Below, piece after piece: positions 1 to 9,328 of a stretch of 34,948 nucleotides of DNA (position 1 is its first letter; each line of letters begins with the position of its first letter). This DNA is from an uncultured Clostridia bacterium (lineage in GTDB: Bacteria; Bacillota; Clostridia; TANB77; CAG-508): assembly GCA_947589835.1 (NCBI GenBank), contig CANQCT010000012.1, forward strand, positions 1-34,948, read 5' to 3'. Made by a program: the position numbers and the translations under genes. The notes beneath the pieces were generated by a model that made no database searches, was not told the DNA's origin, and saw nothing but the letters and a program-made list of their open reading frames with translations.

Positions 1-32
1 TTTCATTTTTCAAAAATCTGCAAACCCTTTAT

Positions 33-2783
33 TTATGCGTTTTTTCCACAACAGTTCTTGTATTTCTTCCCACTTCCGCAAGGGCATGGATCATTTCTGC
101 CTACTTGTGGCTCTTTATTTACTATTGGTTGTTGAGGAGCTGATTTTGTAGGAGCCACTCCTTCCGTTCCTTCTAAATTAGAATTATCTAGTCCTTGACC
201 TGTTATTTTTATAGTAGATGTTCTTTGAACACCATTTTCTCTTTTTCTAGCATTCATTAGGAATTTTACTACATCTGTTTTAATATCTAATATCATTTGG
301 TCAAACATATCTGCACCTTCAATTCTGTATTGAACAACTGGATCTTTTTGACCATAAGCACGAAGGCCAATACCATTTTTAAGTTCATCCATGGCGTCAA
401 TATGGTCCATCCATCTTTCGTCTACTATTTTAAGCATAATTATTCTTTCAAGTTCTCTCATATTGCTTTCGCCAATTGTTTGTTCTTTTTCTTCGTAAAT
501 TTCGTGTGCTTTTTTAGTTAATTCTTCTAAAACATTTTGTGGTTTAATTTTATTATCTTTAGTAGATTCTAGTTCTGTAATTCCAAAGTTTACTAAAATA
601 TCTTGCATAAATGCTTCTACATTCATATTATCTGGATCTGATAAGAATTCAGATACTGTTTCTTCTGCTAAAGAGTCTACCATTTTTAAAATATGTTCTC
701 TTAAGTTTTCACCATCTAGAACTTTTCTTCTTTCGTCATAAATAATACCTCTTTGAACATTCATAACATCATCATATTGAAGTACATTTTTACGAATACT
801 AAAGTTTCTTCCTTCAACTTTTCTTTGGGCAGATTCAACGGCATTTGAAAGAATTTTTGCTTGAAGTGGCATATCTTCATCTGCACCTAAAGTGTTATAT
901 ACTCTAGTAATAACATCTCCTCCAAATAGTTTCATTAAATCATCATCTAAGCCAATATAGAATGTAGATTCTCCTGGATCTCCTTGACGACCACTACGTC
1001 CACGAAGCTGATTATCTATTCTTCTTGATTCGTGACGTTCTGTACCAATTATTTTTAAGCCCCCTGCATCAAGAACTTTTTGTTTTTCTTCTTTTATTTC
1101 TTGGTCATATTTATCTTTATATTCTTTAAATTTCTTTCTTGAATTTAATATTTCTTGGTCATCTGTTTCGTTAAATGCTGTGGCTTGTTCTATTTGTTCT
1201 TCTGAATATCCTTGCTTTCTTAGTTCTTCTTTTGCTAAATATTCACTATTACCGCCAAGCATAATATCTGTACCACGACCTGCCATATTTGTAGCAATTG
1301 TAACAGCACCGTATTTACCAGCTTGTGCTATAATTTGAGCTTCTTTTTCATGGAATTTAGCATTTAATACTTCATGCTTAATTCCTTCTTTTTTAAGCAT
1401 ATTACTTAATTTTTCAGATTTTTCAATTGAAACTGTACCAACTAGCACTGGTTGACCTTTTGCATGGCTTTGTTTAATATCGTTAATTACTGCTCTGAAT
1501 TTAGCTGCCTCATTTTTATAAATTATATCGTGATTGTCATGGCGTACCATTGGTTTGTTTGTAGGTATTTCAATAACGTCTAATTTGTATATTTCTTCAA
1601 ATTCTGCTTCTTCTGTCATGGCAGTACCTGTCATTCCAGAAAGTTTATTATACATTCTAAAGTAATTTTGGAAAGTAATAGTTGCTAAAGTTTTAGATTC
1701 ATCTGCTATTTTAACATTTTCTTTTGCTTCAATCGCTTGATGAAGACCATTATTGTATCTTCTTCCATACATAATTCTTCCTGTAAATTCATCTACAATT
1801 AAAACTTCTCCATCTTTTACAATGTAGTCTATATCTTTTTTCATAATGCCATGTGCACGAAGTGCTTGGTTAACATTGTGAACTATTTCTGAGTTATCTA
1901 TATCATTAAAATTTTCTAGGTTAAATTCTTGCTCTGCCTTTTTTATACCTTTTTGTGTTAATGAAGCTGATTTTGCTTTTAAGTCTACTATATAGTCGTA
2001 TTTTTCGTTATCTGCTTCTTGTTCTTCGTCTTTAACATCCTCTTCTACTATTACTTTAGGTGTTAATCTTCTAACAAAGCTATCAGCTTTTTTATATAAA
2101 TCTGATGATTGTGCACCTCTACCAGAAATAATAAGTGGTGTACGAGCTTCATCAATTAAAATACTATCAATTTCGTCTACGATTGCGTAGTTTAACTCTC
2201 TTTGTACTAATTGCTCTTTGTAAATAACCATATTATCTCTTAAGTAGTCAAAACCAAATTCATTGTTTGTACCATAGGTAACATCAGCGTTATATGCTTT
2301 TCTTTTTTGGTCTGGCTCCATTCCTGCTATTACTAAGCCAACTGTTAAACCTAAAAATTTATATAGTTTGCCCATCCATTCACTATCTCTGGTTGCTAGG
2401 TAATCGTTAACAGTAACAACATGAACTCCTTTTCCTGTTAAGGCATTTAAATATACTGGAAGTGTTGCAACTAAAGTTTTTCCTTCTCCAGTTTTCATTT
2501 CTGCAATTCTACCTTGGTGAAGTATAATTCCACCTATTAATTGCACGTCAAAATGTCGCATTCCTAATACTCTTTTAGAAGCTTCTCTAACTACTGCAAA
2601 TGCTTCTGGAAGAATATCATCTAAAGTTTTTCCTTCTTGTAACTGTTTTTTGAACTCAGTTGTTTTTTCTCGTAACTGAGTGTCTGTTAATTTTTGAATT
2701 TCTGGTTCTAAACTATTAATTTTTTCAACTAATGGTTTTATTCTTTTTACTTCTTTTTCACTATATGTTTTAAATAAGCCCAT
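33..2783 (-). CDS. secA: Protein translocase ATPase SecA
   Basis: SecA is the ATP-driven motor that pushes preproteins through SecYEG at the inner face of the membrane. Visible motifs are the Walker A GEGKT near residue 100, the DEAD-like [17 protein letters not shown] near residue 205, the helicase motif [10 protein letters not shown], the [10 protein letters not shown] arginine-finger motif, and a C-terminal SEC-C zinc motif [13 protein letters not shown]. At about 916 residues it is longer than the usual 800-850, partly through an acidic insert near residues 250-270 ([15 protein letters not shown]). An in-frame ATG lies at 2792, but it almost touches the AGGAAGG ribosome binding site. The ATG at 2783 is about 9 nt from that site and gives [11 protein letters not shown], the normal SecA N-terminus, so I use it. 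The gene appears monocistronic, with its own promoter. Confidence 0.97.
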   Translation of the reverse strand: MGLFKTYSEKEVKRIKPLVEKINSLEPEIQKLTDTQLREKTTEFKKQLQEGKTLDDILPEAFAVVREASKRVLGMRHFDVQLIGGIILHQGRIAEMKTGEGKTLVATLPVYLNALTGKGVHVVTVNDYLATRDSEWMGKLYKFLGLTVGLVIAGMEPDQKRKAYNADVTYGTNNEFGFDYLRDNMVIYKEQLVQRELNYAIVDEIDSILIDEARTPLIISGRGAQSSDLYKKADSFVRRLTPKVIVEEDVKDEEQEADNEKYDYIVDLKAKSASLTQKGIKKAEQEFNLENFNDIDNSEIVHNVNQALRAHGIMKKDIDYIVKDGEVLIVDEFTGRIMYGRRYNNGLHQAIEAKENVKIADESKTLATITFQNYFRMYNKLSGMTGTAMTEEAEFEEIYKLDVIEIPTNKPMVRHDNHDIIYKNEAAKFRAVINDIKQSHAKGQPVLVGTVSIEKSEKLSNMLKKEGIKHEVLNAKFHEKEAQIIAQAGKYGAVTIATNMAGRGTDIMLGGNSEYLAKEELRKQGYSEEQIEQATAFNETDDQEILNSRKKFKEYKDKYDQEIKEEKQKVLDAGGLKIIGTERHESRRIDNQLRGRSGRQGDPGESTFYIGLDDDLMKLFGGDVITRVYNTLGADEDMPLQAKILSNAVESAQRKVEGRNFSIRKNVLQYDDVMNVQRGIIYDERRKVLDGENLREHILKMVDSLAEETVSEFLSDPDNMNVEAFMQDILVNFGITELESTKDNKIKPQNVLEELTKKAHEIYEEKEQTIGESNMRELERIIMLKIVDERWMDHIDAMDELKNGIGLRAYGQKDPVVQYRIEGADMFDQMILDIKTDVVKFLMNARKRENGVQRTSTIKITGQGLDNSNLEGTEGVAPTKSAPQQPIVNKEPQVGRNDPCPCGSGKKYKNCCGKNA

Positions 2784-2819
2784 ATTTGCCATTCCTTCCT
2801 AATTTTTAATGTCTTATAT

Positions 2820-2848
2820 ACTATACCACTTTTGCGTTAAAATCGCAA
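2820..2848 (-). promoter_or_regulatory. Sigma-A type promoter of secA
   Basis: On the minus strand TTGCGA is followed by a 17 nt spacer and TATAGT, about 30 nt upstream of the secA start. The spacing is ideal and each box differs from consensus at one or two positions. Confidence 0.6.
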
Positions 2849-2883
2849 GAAAATTATTATAATTTAATAGTAATTACACTAAA

Positions 2884-2997
2884 GCTTAAATAGTACTATT
2901 TTTCGCAGTTTTGAGAGGTCCCGTTCTGAGTTACTTCTATGAAATTACTGTCCAGCAACGGGCATTTGAAAAACAAGAAAACTAGTACTATTTAAGC
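2884..2997 (+). repeat. Intergenic hairpin element, copy 1
   Basis: This 114 nt element is bounded by arms GCTTAAATAGTACTA and its exact reverse complement. Inside are the family-conserved blocks TTTTTCGCAGTTTTGAGAGG, CCCGTTCTGA, CAACGGGC and TTTGAAAAACAAGAAAAC; CCCGTT pairs with AACGGG to form an inner stem. It fills most of the secA/3117 divergent intergenic region. It is the most divergent copy in the apical loop (CTTCTATGA instead of CTTCTTTGA). The flanks (TAATTACACTAA before, GAATTAACTAACT after) match those of the other copies, so the repeated unit extends beyond the arms. Confidence 0.9.
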
Positions 2998-3116
2998 GAA
3001 TTAACTAACTTGTAACCCATTATATACTATTTTATTGATAATTGCAACTTATTAGGAATATATATAATTTTAATTTCATACATTTTATCAAATGAATTTT
3101 AAAAGGTGGGCTCTTT

Positions 3117-3659
3117 ATGTTTATTTGTAATATGAAGTTAGATGGTAATAAATTAGGAAAAATTTTTTTAGGAATATTGTTTGCAATTATTATAATAATT
3201 ACAATAATTATTGTATATAGAATTTTAGGAAATAACTTTTTTAAAACTAATGATACAATTTCTAAAAAAGATATTTATGAAATAACACCTAATAACTATA
3301 CTAATGTTTTAAAAAGTGTTCATGATGATTTAAATACTTATATTGGGCAAAGAGTTAAATTTTCGGGCTATGTGTACCGTATGTTTGATTTTAATAATAA
3401 GCAATTTGTTTTGGCTAGAAATATGATTATTTCTTCTGATAGTCAAACATTAGTGGTAGGATTTTTATGTGAGTGTAATGATAATATGACTTTTGAAAAT
3501 GATACTTGGGTAGAAATTGAAGGAACTATTACAAAAGGTGATTATCACGGAGAAATTCCTGTTATTAAAATAGAAAAAATTAAGAAAATAGAAAAGCCAA
3601 ATGATGAATATGTGTACCCTCCAGATGATTCTTTTGTAAGTACTTCAACTGTATTATAA
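3117..3659 (+). CDS. Membrane-anchored protein resembling the C-terminal domain of YcgQ/TIGR03943
   Basis: The protein has 180 residues. One hydrophobic helix at about 15-36 (GKIFLGILFAIIIIITIIIVY) makes it a likely signal-anchored protein with an extracellular domain. Residues 75-170 run GQRVKFSGYVYRM, KQFVLARNMIISS, WVEIEGTI and end near NDEYVYP, which is the pattern of the extracellular C-terminal domain of YcgQ-type (DUF1980/TIGR03943) permease subunits. The usual CC-aDA segment is replaced by ISSDSQTLVVGFLCE, and the N-terminal membrane domain of those proteins is absent. There is no YcgR-like permease partner next to it. The start follows AAGGTGGG with good spacing. The family link is by motif recall only; function unknown. 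Confidence 0.75.
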   Translation: MFICNMKLDGNKLGKIFLGILFAIIIIITIIIVYRILGNNFFKTNDTISKKDIYEITPNNYTNVLKSVHDDLNTYIGQRVKFSGYVYRMFDFNNKQFVLARNMIISSDSQTLVVGFLCECNDNMTFENDTWVEIEGTITKGDYHGEIPVIKIEKIKKIEKPNDEYVYPPDDSFVSTSTVL

Positions 3660-3702
3660 GTGAATAAATGTCCACCAGCCTAGCTGGTGGACATTTATTC
3701 AC
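3660..3702. terminator. Bidirectional terminator hairpin
   Basis: A perfect 19 bp stem (GTGAATAAATGTCCACCAG with its complement) surrounds a CCTAG loop between two convergent genes. It starts one base after the stop of the plus-strand gene, and its right arm contains the stop codon of the minus-strand permease gene. Confidence 0.85.
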
Positions 3703-4793
3703 CTTTCAAGTATAGACTTAACAACTCCTTTATCAATAAAAGTAGCAAAAATATTTTTCAAAATTATTAAAATAATTGGGCCAATAATCATTCCTAAAAT
3801 TCCTATGAATTTAAATCCAGTATACATTGCAATTAATGTAAAAATTGGGTGAATTCCTATATTTCCACTTACAATTCTTGGTTCTAAAAATTGTCGTACT
3901 ACTGAAATAATAGCCCATAATATTAAAATTGCAAGAGCTAGCTTATAATCTCCCATAAATGCAGTTATAACTGCCCACGGCACCATAAATGTTCCTGAGC
4001 CAAATATAGGAAGTAAATCTACAAATCCTATAATTAGTGCCATTAAAAGAGGATATTCAATGTTAAAGCCTATAAAATGAAGAACATATAAACCAATTAA
4101 GCAAATAATAAATGAAATTACTACTAAAGTGAATTGTGCCTTTAAATATCCACCTAAGGTTTTTACAATTTCTTTTAAATGAATTCCTATTTTTTTTACC
4201 CATGATTTAGGCAAATGATGTTCTAATTGGTCTATCATATATACTTTATCTACACATATAAAATATAAAGATAAAAGTGTAACAACTGCATATATGCCTA
4301 TTGTTGGAACTGATGTTAAAAAGTTTATTGCCACTGTTAAAACATTTTTTGCCCATTGCGTTAATGTTTCTAAAAAATTCATTGCAGAATTTTGAATAGC
4401 TCCCATTATATTATCTGGAATTTGAAAACTAGTAAAATCAAATTTAGATAAAATTTTTTCAAATAATTGATATCCTTTTTCAAAATATATGTTTAAACTT
4501 CCAAGCAAGCTTGAAGCCTCAGAAACAATTGTAATTCCAGCCCATACAAGTAGTCCAACAATTAAAATAATTGAAACTACAAATACAATAATTGAACTGG
4601 TTCTTCTTTTTAATTTCATTTTTTTCATAATAAAACGAATACATGGTTCTAACATTAAAGAAAGTATGAAAGCTATTAAAAAAGGCATATAAAAAACTGC
4701 TAATTTAAAGCCTAAATATACTGCTATTATTGATATAGCAAGTATTATAATGTTTTTTAGTACCCTTCCCCAATAATTCATATCTATTATCAT
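3699..4793 (-). CDS. AI-2E family transporter / YtvI-like integral membrane protein
   Basis: A 364-residue polytopic membrane protein. Hydrophobic segments are spread across the length, with the family-typical C-terminal half: GFVDLLPIFGSGTFMVPWA, then a LEPRIVSGNIGIHPIFTLIAMYTGFKFIGILGMIIGPI segment. These are signatures of the AI-2E exporter (PF01594) superfamily, which includes the sporulation membrane protein YtvI and Na+/H+ antiporter-like members; the substrate cannot be read from sequence. The frame is open 18 codons further upstream, but an AAAGAGG site sits 7 nt before the ATG at 4793, which I take as start. The stop codon lies in the shared terminator with the convergent gene. Confidence 0.88.
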   Translation of the reverse strand: MIIDMNYWGRVLKNIIILAISIIAVYLGFKLAVFYMPFLIAFILSLMLEPCIRFIMKKMKLKRRTSSIIVFVVSIILIVGLLVWAGITIVSEASSLLGSLNIYFEKGYQLFEKILSKFDFTSFQIPDNIMGAIQNSAMNFLETLTQWAKNVLTVAINFLTSVPTIGIYAVVTLLSLYFICVDKVYMIDQLEHHLPKSWVKKIGIHLKEIVKTLGGYLKAQFTLVVISFIICLIGLYVLHFIGFNIEYPLLMALIIGFVDLLPIFGSGTFMVPWAVITAFMGDYKLALAILILWAIISVVRQFLEPRIVSGNIGIHPIFTLIAMYTGFKFIGILGMIIGPIILIILKNIFATFIDKGVVKSILER

Positions 4794-4874
4794 ATTTTTT
4801 CCTCTTTCTTTATGTATAAATATTCTTATTATATGGCTTTTAAACAAACTTATATTTCTTATGTATAATATATG

Positions 4875-4914
4875 TTAATTCCTTCTAATTAATGAAATAA
4901 TTAGAAGGAATTAA
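4875..4914 (-). terminator. Hairpin terminator after the CBS gene
   Basis: A perfect 17 bp inverted repeat (TTAATTCCTTCTAATTA and complement) has a 6 nt loop and sits three bases after the stop codon of the minus-strand CBS gene. No long U-tract follows, so termination efficiency is uncertain. Confidence 0.65.
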
Positions 4915-4916
4915 TA

Positions 4917-5354
4917 TTATTCAGCATTTTTGTCATTGCATTTGCAAATATGATTTAATGTTTTACTTACTCCATTATCATCTACTTGGGAATTAGCAGA
5001 TAAATCTCCTAATGTTAAAATACCCACAATTTTGTTATCATCTATTATTGGTATTCTTTTTATTTGATTTTCACACATTAAATGTTCCGCTTCTGTTACA
5101 TCTGCATCAGAAGAGCAAGAACATACATTACATGTCATTATTTCACTAACAGGAGTTGTATTTACATCTTTATCACAAGCAATTGCTCTTAAAATAATGT
5201 CACGGTCTGTTACTAAACCTACAACATTTTGAGAATTATCACATACAGGTACACAACCAATATGTTTATTATTCATAATTGTTGCACATTCTTTTATTGT
5301 GCTATCAGGAGTCATACAGCATACTTCATTACACATACAATCTTTTACTTTCAT
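4917..5354 (-). CDS. CBS-domain pair protein
   Basis: This 145-residue protein consists of two tandem CBS motifs and little else. CBS1 spans about 7-62 (TIKECATIMNNKHIGCVPVCD...VVGLVTDRDIILRAI) and CBS2 about 72-125 (DVTEAEHLMCENQIKRIPIIDDNKIVGILTLGDLS). Such stand-alone pairs usually bind adenine nucleotides and act as sensors. The protein is unusually Cys-rich: CMCNEVCC at the N-terminus, CNVCSC between the CBS units and CKC near the C-terminus. This could mean metal binding or redox sensitivity; that is inference. It has AAAGGTAGGG as ribosome binding site and is followed by its own hairpin, so it is probably monocistronic. Confidence 0.93.
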   Translation of the reverse strand: MKVKDCMCNEVCCMTPDSTIKECATIMNNKHIGCVPVCDNSQNVVGLVTDRDIILRAIACDKDVNTTPVSEIMTCNVCSCSSDADVTEAEHLMCENQIKRIPIIDDNKIVGILTLGDLSANSQVDDNGVSKTLNHICKCNDKNAE

Positions 5355-5510
5355 AATTTTCCCTACCTTTCGCGGATAATTTTATGGCTGTAAATTGTAA
5401 CTTAAAATATTTTAATATTTATTGTTTTTAATATAATAATTTTTCATTTAAAAAAATGACTTTCATATAACAAATAAATATTCTAACAATATTATTTTAA
5501 ACAAAAAATT

Positions 5511-5544
5511 AAAAGATATGCATATTATTTTTTGCATATCTTTT
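5511..5544 (-). terminator. Hairpin terminator after the Pro-rich hypothetical gene
   Basis: AAAAGATATGCA and its exact complement form a 12 bp stem with a short A/T loop, about 20 nt after the stop of the minus-strand gene ending at 5565. The outer A/T pairs supply a U-tract in either direction. Confidence 0.7.
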
Positions 5545-5564
5545 ATGGAAAATTTTTCTATATT

Positions 5565-6170
5565 TTAAATACCATTTTCTCTTTCTATTTCGCCTAAATA
5601 AGGTGGCCTTGGCATCATATTATTTGCGCCAGGATAAGGCAAATAATTTGGTCTTGGTGGCCTTGTATTTGGCCTATTTCTATCTGCAAGTAGCTGTTTT
5701 AAAATTAATATTTTAATTAAGTCTCTTAAAGTTTGATTATCTCTTCTTGTTACTTTTTCTACATTTACATTGTTAATAGGTTCTTTCCTTCTTGCAATTC
5801 TTTCATTATTTTTTATTGCAGATGTATTATTACTTTCATCTTTTTTAGATTCTATTCTAACATTTACAATATTATTATTGCCTTCTACTAAGTTATATAC
5901 TTCATCTGTCATTTTTTCTAATAATTCTTTATTTATATGTTCTGTATTATTACTACAAACTTTACAAACTATTGGATTAATTAAATTATATATTTCAGGG
6001 TAGAGTTCATCTATTTTATCATTTGGCAAATTAAATGTAGAATCATTTCTGTAATATGTATTTGCATATGGTTTGTTTACTTTGTAATCATAAGTTTCAT
6101 ATATATTAGGGTTATATGAAGAATAACCTAATATTTGTTTCATATAATCTTCATAACTTTGGTAATCCAT
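5565..6170 (-). CDS. Conserved-type hypothetical protein with Pro-rich C-terminus
   Basis: I cannot assign a function to this 201-residue protein. The N-terminus (MDYQSYEDYMKQILGYSSYNP) is Tyr-rich. Residues 52-95 form a small helical region, YPEIYNLINPIVCKVCSNN then MTDEVYNLVE, with a CxxC pair. The middle (100-140) is Asn/Lys/Arg-rich and probably disordered. A hydrophobic helix LRDLIKILILKQLLADR (about 147-163) precedes a Pro/Arg tail (RPNTRPPRPNYLPYP). No signal peptide is visible. The composition resembles spore coat or coat-morphogenesis proteins of Clostridia, and I recall similar unnamed proteins in gut Clostridia, but neither point is proof. The start follows a CCTCC-complement ribosome site (AGGAGG). 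Confidence 0.75.
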   Translation of the reverse strand: MDYQSYEDYMKQILGYSSYNPNIYETYDYKVNKPYANTYYRNDSTFNLPNDKIDELYPEIYNLINPIVCKVCSNNTEHINKELLEKMTDEVYNLVEGNNNIVNVRIESKKDESNNTSAIKNNERIARRKEPINNVNVEKVTRRDNQTLRDLIKILILKQLLADRNRPNTRPPRPNYLPYPGANNMMPRPPYLGEIERENGI

Positions 6171-6261
6171 ATAATACCTCCTTTTAGAATATTATATGAA
6201 CTTTAAGTTAAAGAAGTTACAATTTTTATTCTTTATTTTTAATTACTGATGTTACTAAAAT

Positions 6262-6546
6262 TTAATTGTCAATTGTATCTGGTGGAGTTGGCTCCTCAGT
6301 TTCAGTACTTAACTGCTCATCTACTTTGTTTATTAAATCATTTAAGTTGTTATTTAATTCATCTTCTGTTGAAACTACTTCGTTAACACTTTTTTTTGTA
6401 GAATCTATTACTCCTTCACTTCCTACCAGTGATGTTATTGATACCCCTGCTAAAATTAGTAAAACTGCTATTGTTACAACTAAAGCTATTATAGTTATGC
6501 CTGATTCTGATGACTTTCTTTGTTTTTCTTTACAATATAATGTCAT
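6262..6546 (-). CDS. Small type IV pilin-like (prepilin-type N-terminus) protein
   Basis: Of 94 residues, 1-15 are a short charged leader (MTLYCKEKQRKSSES). It is followed by GITIIALVVTIAVLLILAGVSI, the clostridial form of the class III prepilin signal, in which prepilin peptidase would cut after Gly. The Glu usual at position 5 of mature pilins is absent (GITIIA). The rest is an acidic, Asn/Glu-rich helix ending in a disordered EEPTPPDTIDN tail, far too short for a normal pilin head. No other pilus genes (peptidase, assembly ATPase, platform protein) are in the window, so it is either an orphan minor pseudopilin or a membrane peptide using the same signal. Confidence 0.8.
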   Translation of the reverse strand: MTLYCKEKQRKSSESGITIIALVVTIAVLLILAGVSITSLVGSEGVIDSTKKSVNEVVSTEDELNNNLNDLINKVDEQLSTETEEPTPPDTIDN

Positions 6547-6731
6547 CTTTTACTTCCTCCTTTTTTTCTGCTGTATAAATTAATTTTTGTATTTTCATAT
6601 TATTTTATATTCTTATTTTTTCATTTTTGCACTATTTTATTCTATATTTTATATTAAACAATATTTTCAGCAATTTGTAAATAATTAAAAGCATTTTTAT
6701 TCTAATTTTTGTTATTATATATTACATTAAA

Positions 6732-6845
6732 GCTTAAATAGTACTATTTTTCGTAGTTTTGAAAGGTCCCGTTCTGACTCTGCTTCTTTGAGTTAACAAC
6801 TGCAACGGGCAATTTGAAAAACAAGAAAACTAGTACTATTTAAGC
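6732..6845 (+). repeat. Intergenic hairpin element, copy 2
   Basis: This 114 nt copy has the same arm sequence as copy 1 (GCTTAAATAGTACTA and complement) and the conserved inner blocks, with TCGTAG for TCGCAG and GAAAGG for GAGAGG. Its apical variable segment is GTTAACAA, between CTTCTTTGA and CTGCAACGGG. It lies between the end of murD and the start of the pilin-like gene and occupies most of that 334 nt gap. The rest of the gap is A/T-rich with no recognisable gene. Confidence 0.92.
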
Positions 6846-6880
6846 AATCTAACTACTAATCCTTTTATTGTATAGGAAAA

Positions 6881-8281
6881 TTAGATTTCTTTTACTAATG
6901 CCTTAAACTGATTTCCCCTATCTTCAAAATTTTTAAATAAATCAAAGCTTGCACTTGCAGGAGAAAATAAAACTATTTCGCTTGGTTTTGCTATTTCATT
7001 TGCTTTTTGTACAGTTTCTTTTAAAGTATTACAATGATATATTGGCATTTGCCTATTTTGCGCTATTAATTCTTTTTTTACTGCTTCTTCTATTTTATTT
7101 GCTGTTGCTCCCATTAAAATTAGGCTACTTACATTTTCTATAATTGGTTTTGCAATTGGTGTGTAATCTAAGTGCTTATCATATCCTCCTGCTATTAATA
7201 CTATTTTTTCATCAAATGCATTTAATCCTGCTATTGTTCTTGTAGGAGATGTTCCAATAGAATCATTATACCATTTTACTCCATTTATTTCGCGTACAAA
7301 TTCAATTCTATGTTCAACACCTTTGAATTTTTTAATTGCTTGTATTTGAATTTCTGGTTCTACTAAGCTAGATGTAGCAGCTATTGCAGTACAAATATTT
7401 TCGTAATTATGCATTCCTCTTAAAATAACATCTTCTACATTTATAATATGTCTTCTTATATTATCTTTGCAAGATTTTATAATTCCATTATCGTAAATAA
7501 CTCCATTTTCTAGTTTTACACTTTTACTAAAATATATAACTTTTCCTTTTGCTTCTGGCTTCATATTTCTTGTTATTTCATTATCATAATTTAGTACTAA
7601 AATATCATTTTCATTTTGATATTTAAAAATGTTTTTCTTTGAATCAATATATTCTTCATAACTTTTGTGTATATCTAAATGATTTGGTGAAATGTTGGTA
7701 ATAACGCTAATGTGTGGGCTAATTTGCATATTCATTAATTGAAAGCTACTAAGTTCTAGTACTACAATATCTTCTGGTAACATTTCTCCTACTTTTGTAA
7801 AAAGTGGAATTCCAACATTACCGCCTAAATAGCAGTTATATCCTTTTTCTTTTAGAATTTGATATATTAAATTTGTTGTAGTGGTTTTTCCATCGCTTCC
7901 TGTAATACCAATAACCATTCCTGGGCAAGTATTCATTAGCATTTCTATTTCAGATGTAAGTATTGCACCTCTTTCTACTTCTTGTACGACTTCAGGTGTA
8001 TCTGGTCTGCAACTTGGTGAGCGGAAAATAATGTCAAAACCTTTTAAAAATTCTAATGAATTTTTTCCTGAGTATAATGTAAAGTTATATTGTTCTATTT
8101 TATTTTTTGCTTCTTTATCTAAGGCATCTTTTTCTCTTTTATCAAAAATGCTTACTTGTGCCCCCAGTTTATATAAATAGTCTAATAGTGGAATATTACT
8201 TACTCCTAAACCTATTATTGCTACTTTTTTTCCTTTTATGTATGCTTCAAATTCTTGCAATTTTTTATTAACAAAATTCAT
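6881..8281 (-). CDS. murD: UDP-N-acetylmuramoyl-L-alanine--D-glutamate ligase MurD
   Basis: MurD adds D-Glu to UDP-MurNAc-L-Ala in cytoplasmic peptidoglycan precursor synthesis. Seen here are the N-terminal nucleotide-sugar fold (KKVAIIGLGVSNIPLLDYL), the ATP loop GITGSDGKTTTTNLIYQIL near residue 115, the Mur-ligase segments ELSSFQL and NISPNHLDIH, and the C-terminal WYNDSIGTSPTRTIAGL and LIAGGYDKHLDY motifs. The 466-residue length is normal. The frame stays open 35 codons upstream, but a perfect AGGAGG lies just before the ATG at 8281 and the upstream residues (MHYAACTC...) do not fit the family. The gene follows the cytidylate kinase homologue in the same direction with about 105 nt between them. 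Confidence 0.96.
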   Translation of the reverse strand: MNFVNKKLQEFEAYIKGKKVAIIGLGVSNIPLLDYLYKLGAQVSIFDKREKDALDKEAKNKIEQYNFTLYSGKNSLEFLKGFDIIFRSPSCRPDTPEVVQEVERGAILTSEIEMLMNTCPGMVIGITGSDGKTTTTNLIYQILKEKGYNCYLGGNVGIPLFTKVGEMLPEDIVVLELSSFQLMNMQISPHISVITNISPNHLDIHKSYEEYIDSKKNIFKYQNENDILVLNYDNEITRNMKPEAKGKVIYFSKSVKLENGVIYDNGIIKSCKDNIRRHIINVEDVILRGMHNYENICTAIAATSSLVEPEIQIQAIKKFKGVEHRIEFVREINGVKWYNDSIGTSPTRTIAGLNAFDEKIVLIAGGYDKHLDYTPIAKPIIENVSSLILMGATANKIEEAVKKELIAQNRQMPIYHCNTLKETVQKANEIAKPSEIVLFSPASASFDLFKNFEDRGNQFKALVKEI

Positions 8282-8386
8282 TTTTCCTCCTAAATTTGTA
8301 GAGTAGCCATTTGCTTCACGATTATATGTTTTTTCTTTTTTTAGCCAAAAACATATAGATATACACGTGCAAGCAGCATAGTGCAA

Positions 8387-9079
8387 TTATACTACTTTTA
8401 AGCAATTTATTTGCTCTAATACCTCGTTTGCACCTTCTTCTGGTGTTTTACAATTTGTAACATCTAGTAATATTGTGTTTTCATATTGTTTATAAAAACC
8501 AGATTTTTCTTGCAATTCATCTCTTTTTATTATATTTTGCTTTACTTCTTCTTCAGAAATACTTCCATTATATTGTATGCATTTTCTTCTAATGCGTTCT
8601 TCTAATGAAGCGGTTATTAAAAAATGATAGTCTAAATTTGGATAAATTTTCATTAAATCTCTGCCAGATACTATTACATTAAAGTCTTTTTTAAATTTTT
8701 CAATAATGCTTCTTCCAAATAAGTAAAAGCTAGTATTGTCTGCTACATTGCTAACTTCTGAAACGGCTAAAGAAGAATTAGCATTTTGCAAATTCTCTTC
8801 ATCTATTTTATTTCCATTTATATAAATTACAGTGTCTCTGTTTTCAATTGCAATTGTTATTTTTAGCTTGTCCATTATTTCTTTTATATTTGCATTATTC
8901 ATATTTTGCCTTAATTCTTCTAAATTAATTCCAGAATCCATTAAGCCAAAAACAATTGCTCTATATAAATTTCCACCTTGAAGTAAAATGCTATTTGGTA
9001 TTTTATTTAACAATTCTTTACAAATAGCAGTTTTTCCTGCTCCAACTAATCCTTCAATTCCAATTACTAAATTTTCCAT
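8387..9079 (-). CDS. Cytidylate kinase-like P-loop NMP kinase
   Basis: A 230-residue P-loop kinase. It has Walker A GLVGAGKT (residues 10-17), an NMP-binding segment GGNLYRA in place of the Cmk DTGAMYR, an insert of about 65 residues like the Cmk CMP-binding insert (KLKITIAIENRDTVIYINGNKID), then SGRDLMK, the DYHFLITASLEERIRRK helix and a RDELQEKSGFYKQYENTILLD lid. The order and spacing match cytidylate kinase (phosphorylation of CMP/dCMP to the diphosphate). The altered DTGAMYR motif leaves open a different nucleotide specificity or a paralogue, so I give no symbol. It may be co-transcribed with murD. Confidence 0.82.
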   Translation of the reverse strand: MENLVIGIEGLVGAGKTAICKELLNKIPNSILLQGGNLYRAIVFGLMDSGINLEELRQNMNNANIKEIMDKLKITIAIENRDTVIYINGNKIDEENLQNANSSLAVSEVSNVADNTSFYLFGRSIIEKFKKDFNVIVSGRDLMKIYPNLDYHFLITASLEERIRRKCIQYNGSISEEEVKQNIIKRDELQEKSGFYKQYENTILLDVTNCKTPEEGANEVLEQINCLKVV

Positions 9080-9133
9080 AAATAATTCCTTTTTAAAATT
9101 TTTTTAAATTATATCATACTTTTAAATTTTTTT

Positions 9134-9162
9134 GAATATTTTTTGTTTTTTAGTTCACAATA
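9134..9162 (+). promoter_or_regulatory. Possible forespore sigma (SigG/SigF-like) promoter
   Basis: GAATA, a 17 nt T-rich spacer and CACAATA resemble the GNATA...CANNNTA pattern of SigF/SigG promoters, about 33 nt before the ATG of the Asn-rich peptide. The match is short and the region A/T-rich, so this is tentative. Confidence 0.3.
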
Positions 9163-9194
9163 ATATTGTAAATAAAGAAATGGAGGTGGCATTT

Positions 9195-9308
9195 ATGTCA
9201 GAAAATCAAAATAAACAAAATAATAACAACAAGAATAACAACAATAACAGCAATAATAATAACAATAATAAAAATGAAAGAAGCAATAACAACAATAACT
9301 GCAGATAG
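9195..9308 (+). CDS. Asn-rich 37-residue peptide
   Basis: This small gene reads M-S-E-N-Q-N-K-Q and then runs of Asn broken by Lys and Ser, ending KNERSNNNNNCR. About 60% of residues are Asn, and there is one Cys as second-to-last residue. A strong GGAGGTGG ribosome binding site precedes the ATG by a suitable distance, and a large hairpin begins about 20 nt after the TAG; both support a real gene. It is one of few plus-strand genes here and is divergent from the kinase gene. Low-complexity Asn-rich peptides of this kind occur in spore-forming Clostridia; a spore role would fit the promoter-like sequence upstream but is inference. Confidence 0.6.
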   Translation: MSENQNKQNNNNKNNNNNSNNNNNNKNERSNNNNNCR

Positions 9309-9328
9309 TTAAGTTTCTTATATTTATC

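Noticed and set aside
2784..2792. SecA start at 2792 (MANMGLF...)
   Set aside because: The ribosome binding site nearly overlaps this ATG; the ATG at 2783 has proper spacing and the usual MGLF start.
8282..8386. N-terminal extension of MurD to 8386
   Set aside because: Extra residues (MHYAACTCISIC...) do not fit the family and a perfect AGGAGG stands directly before the ATG at 8281.
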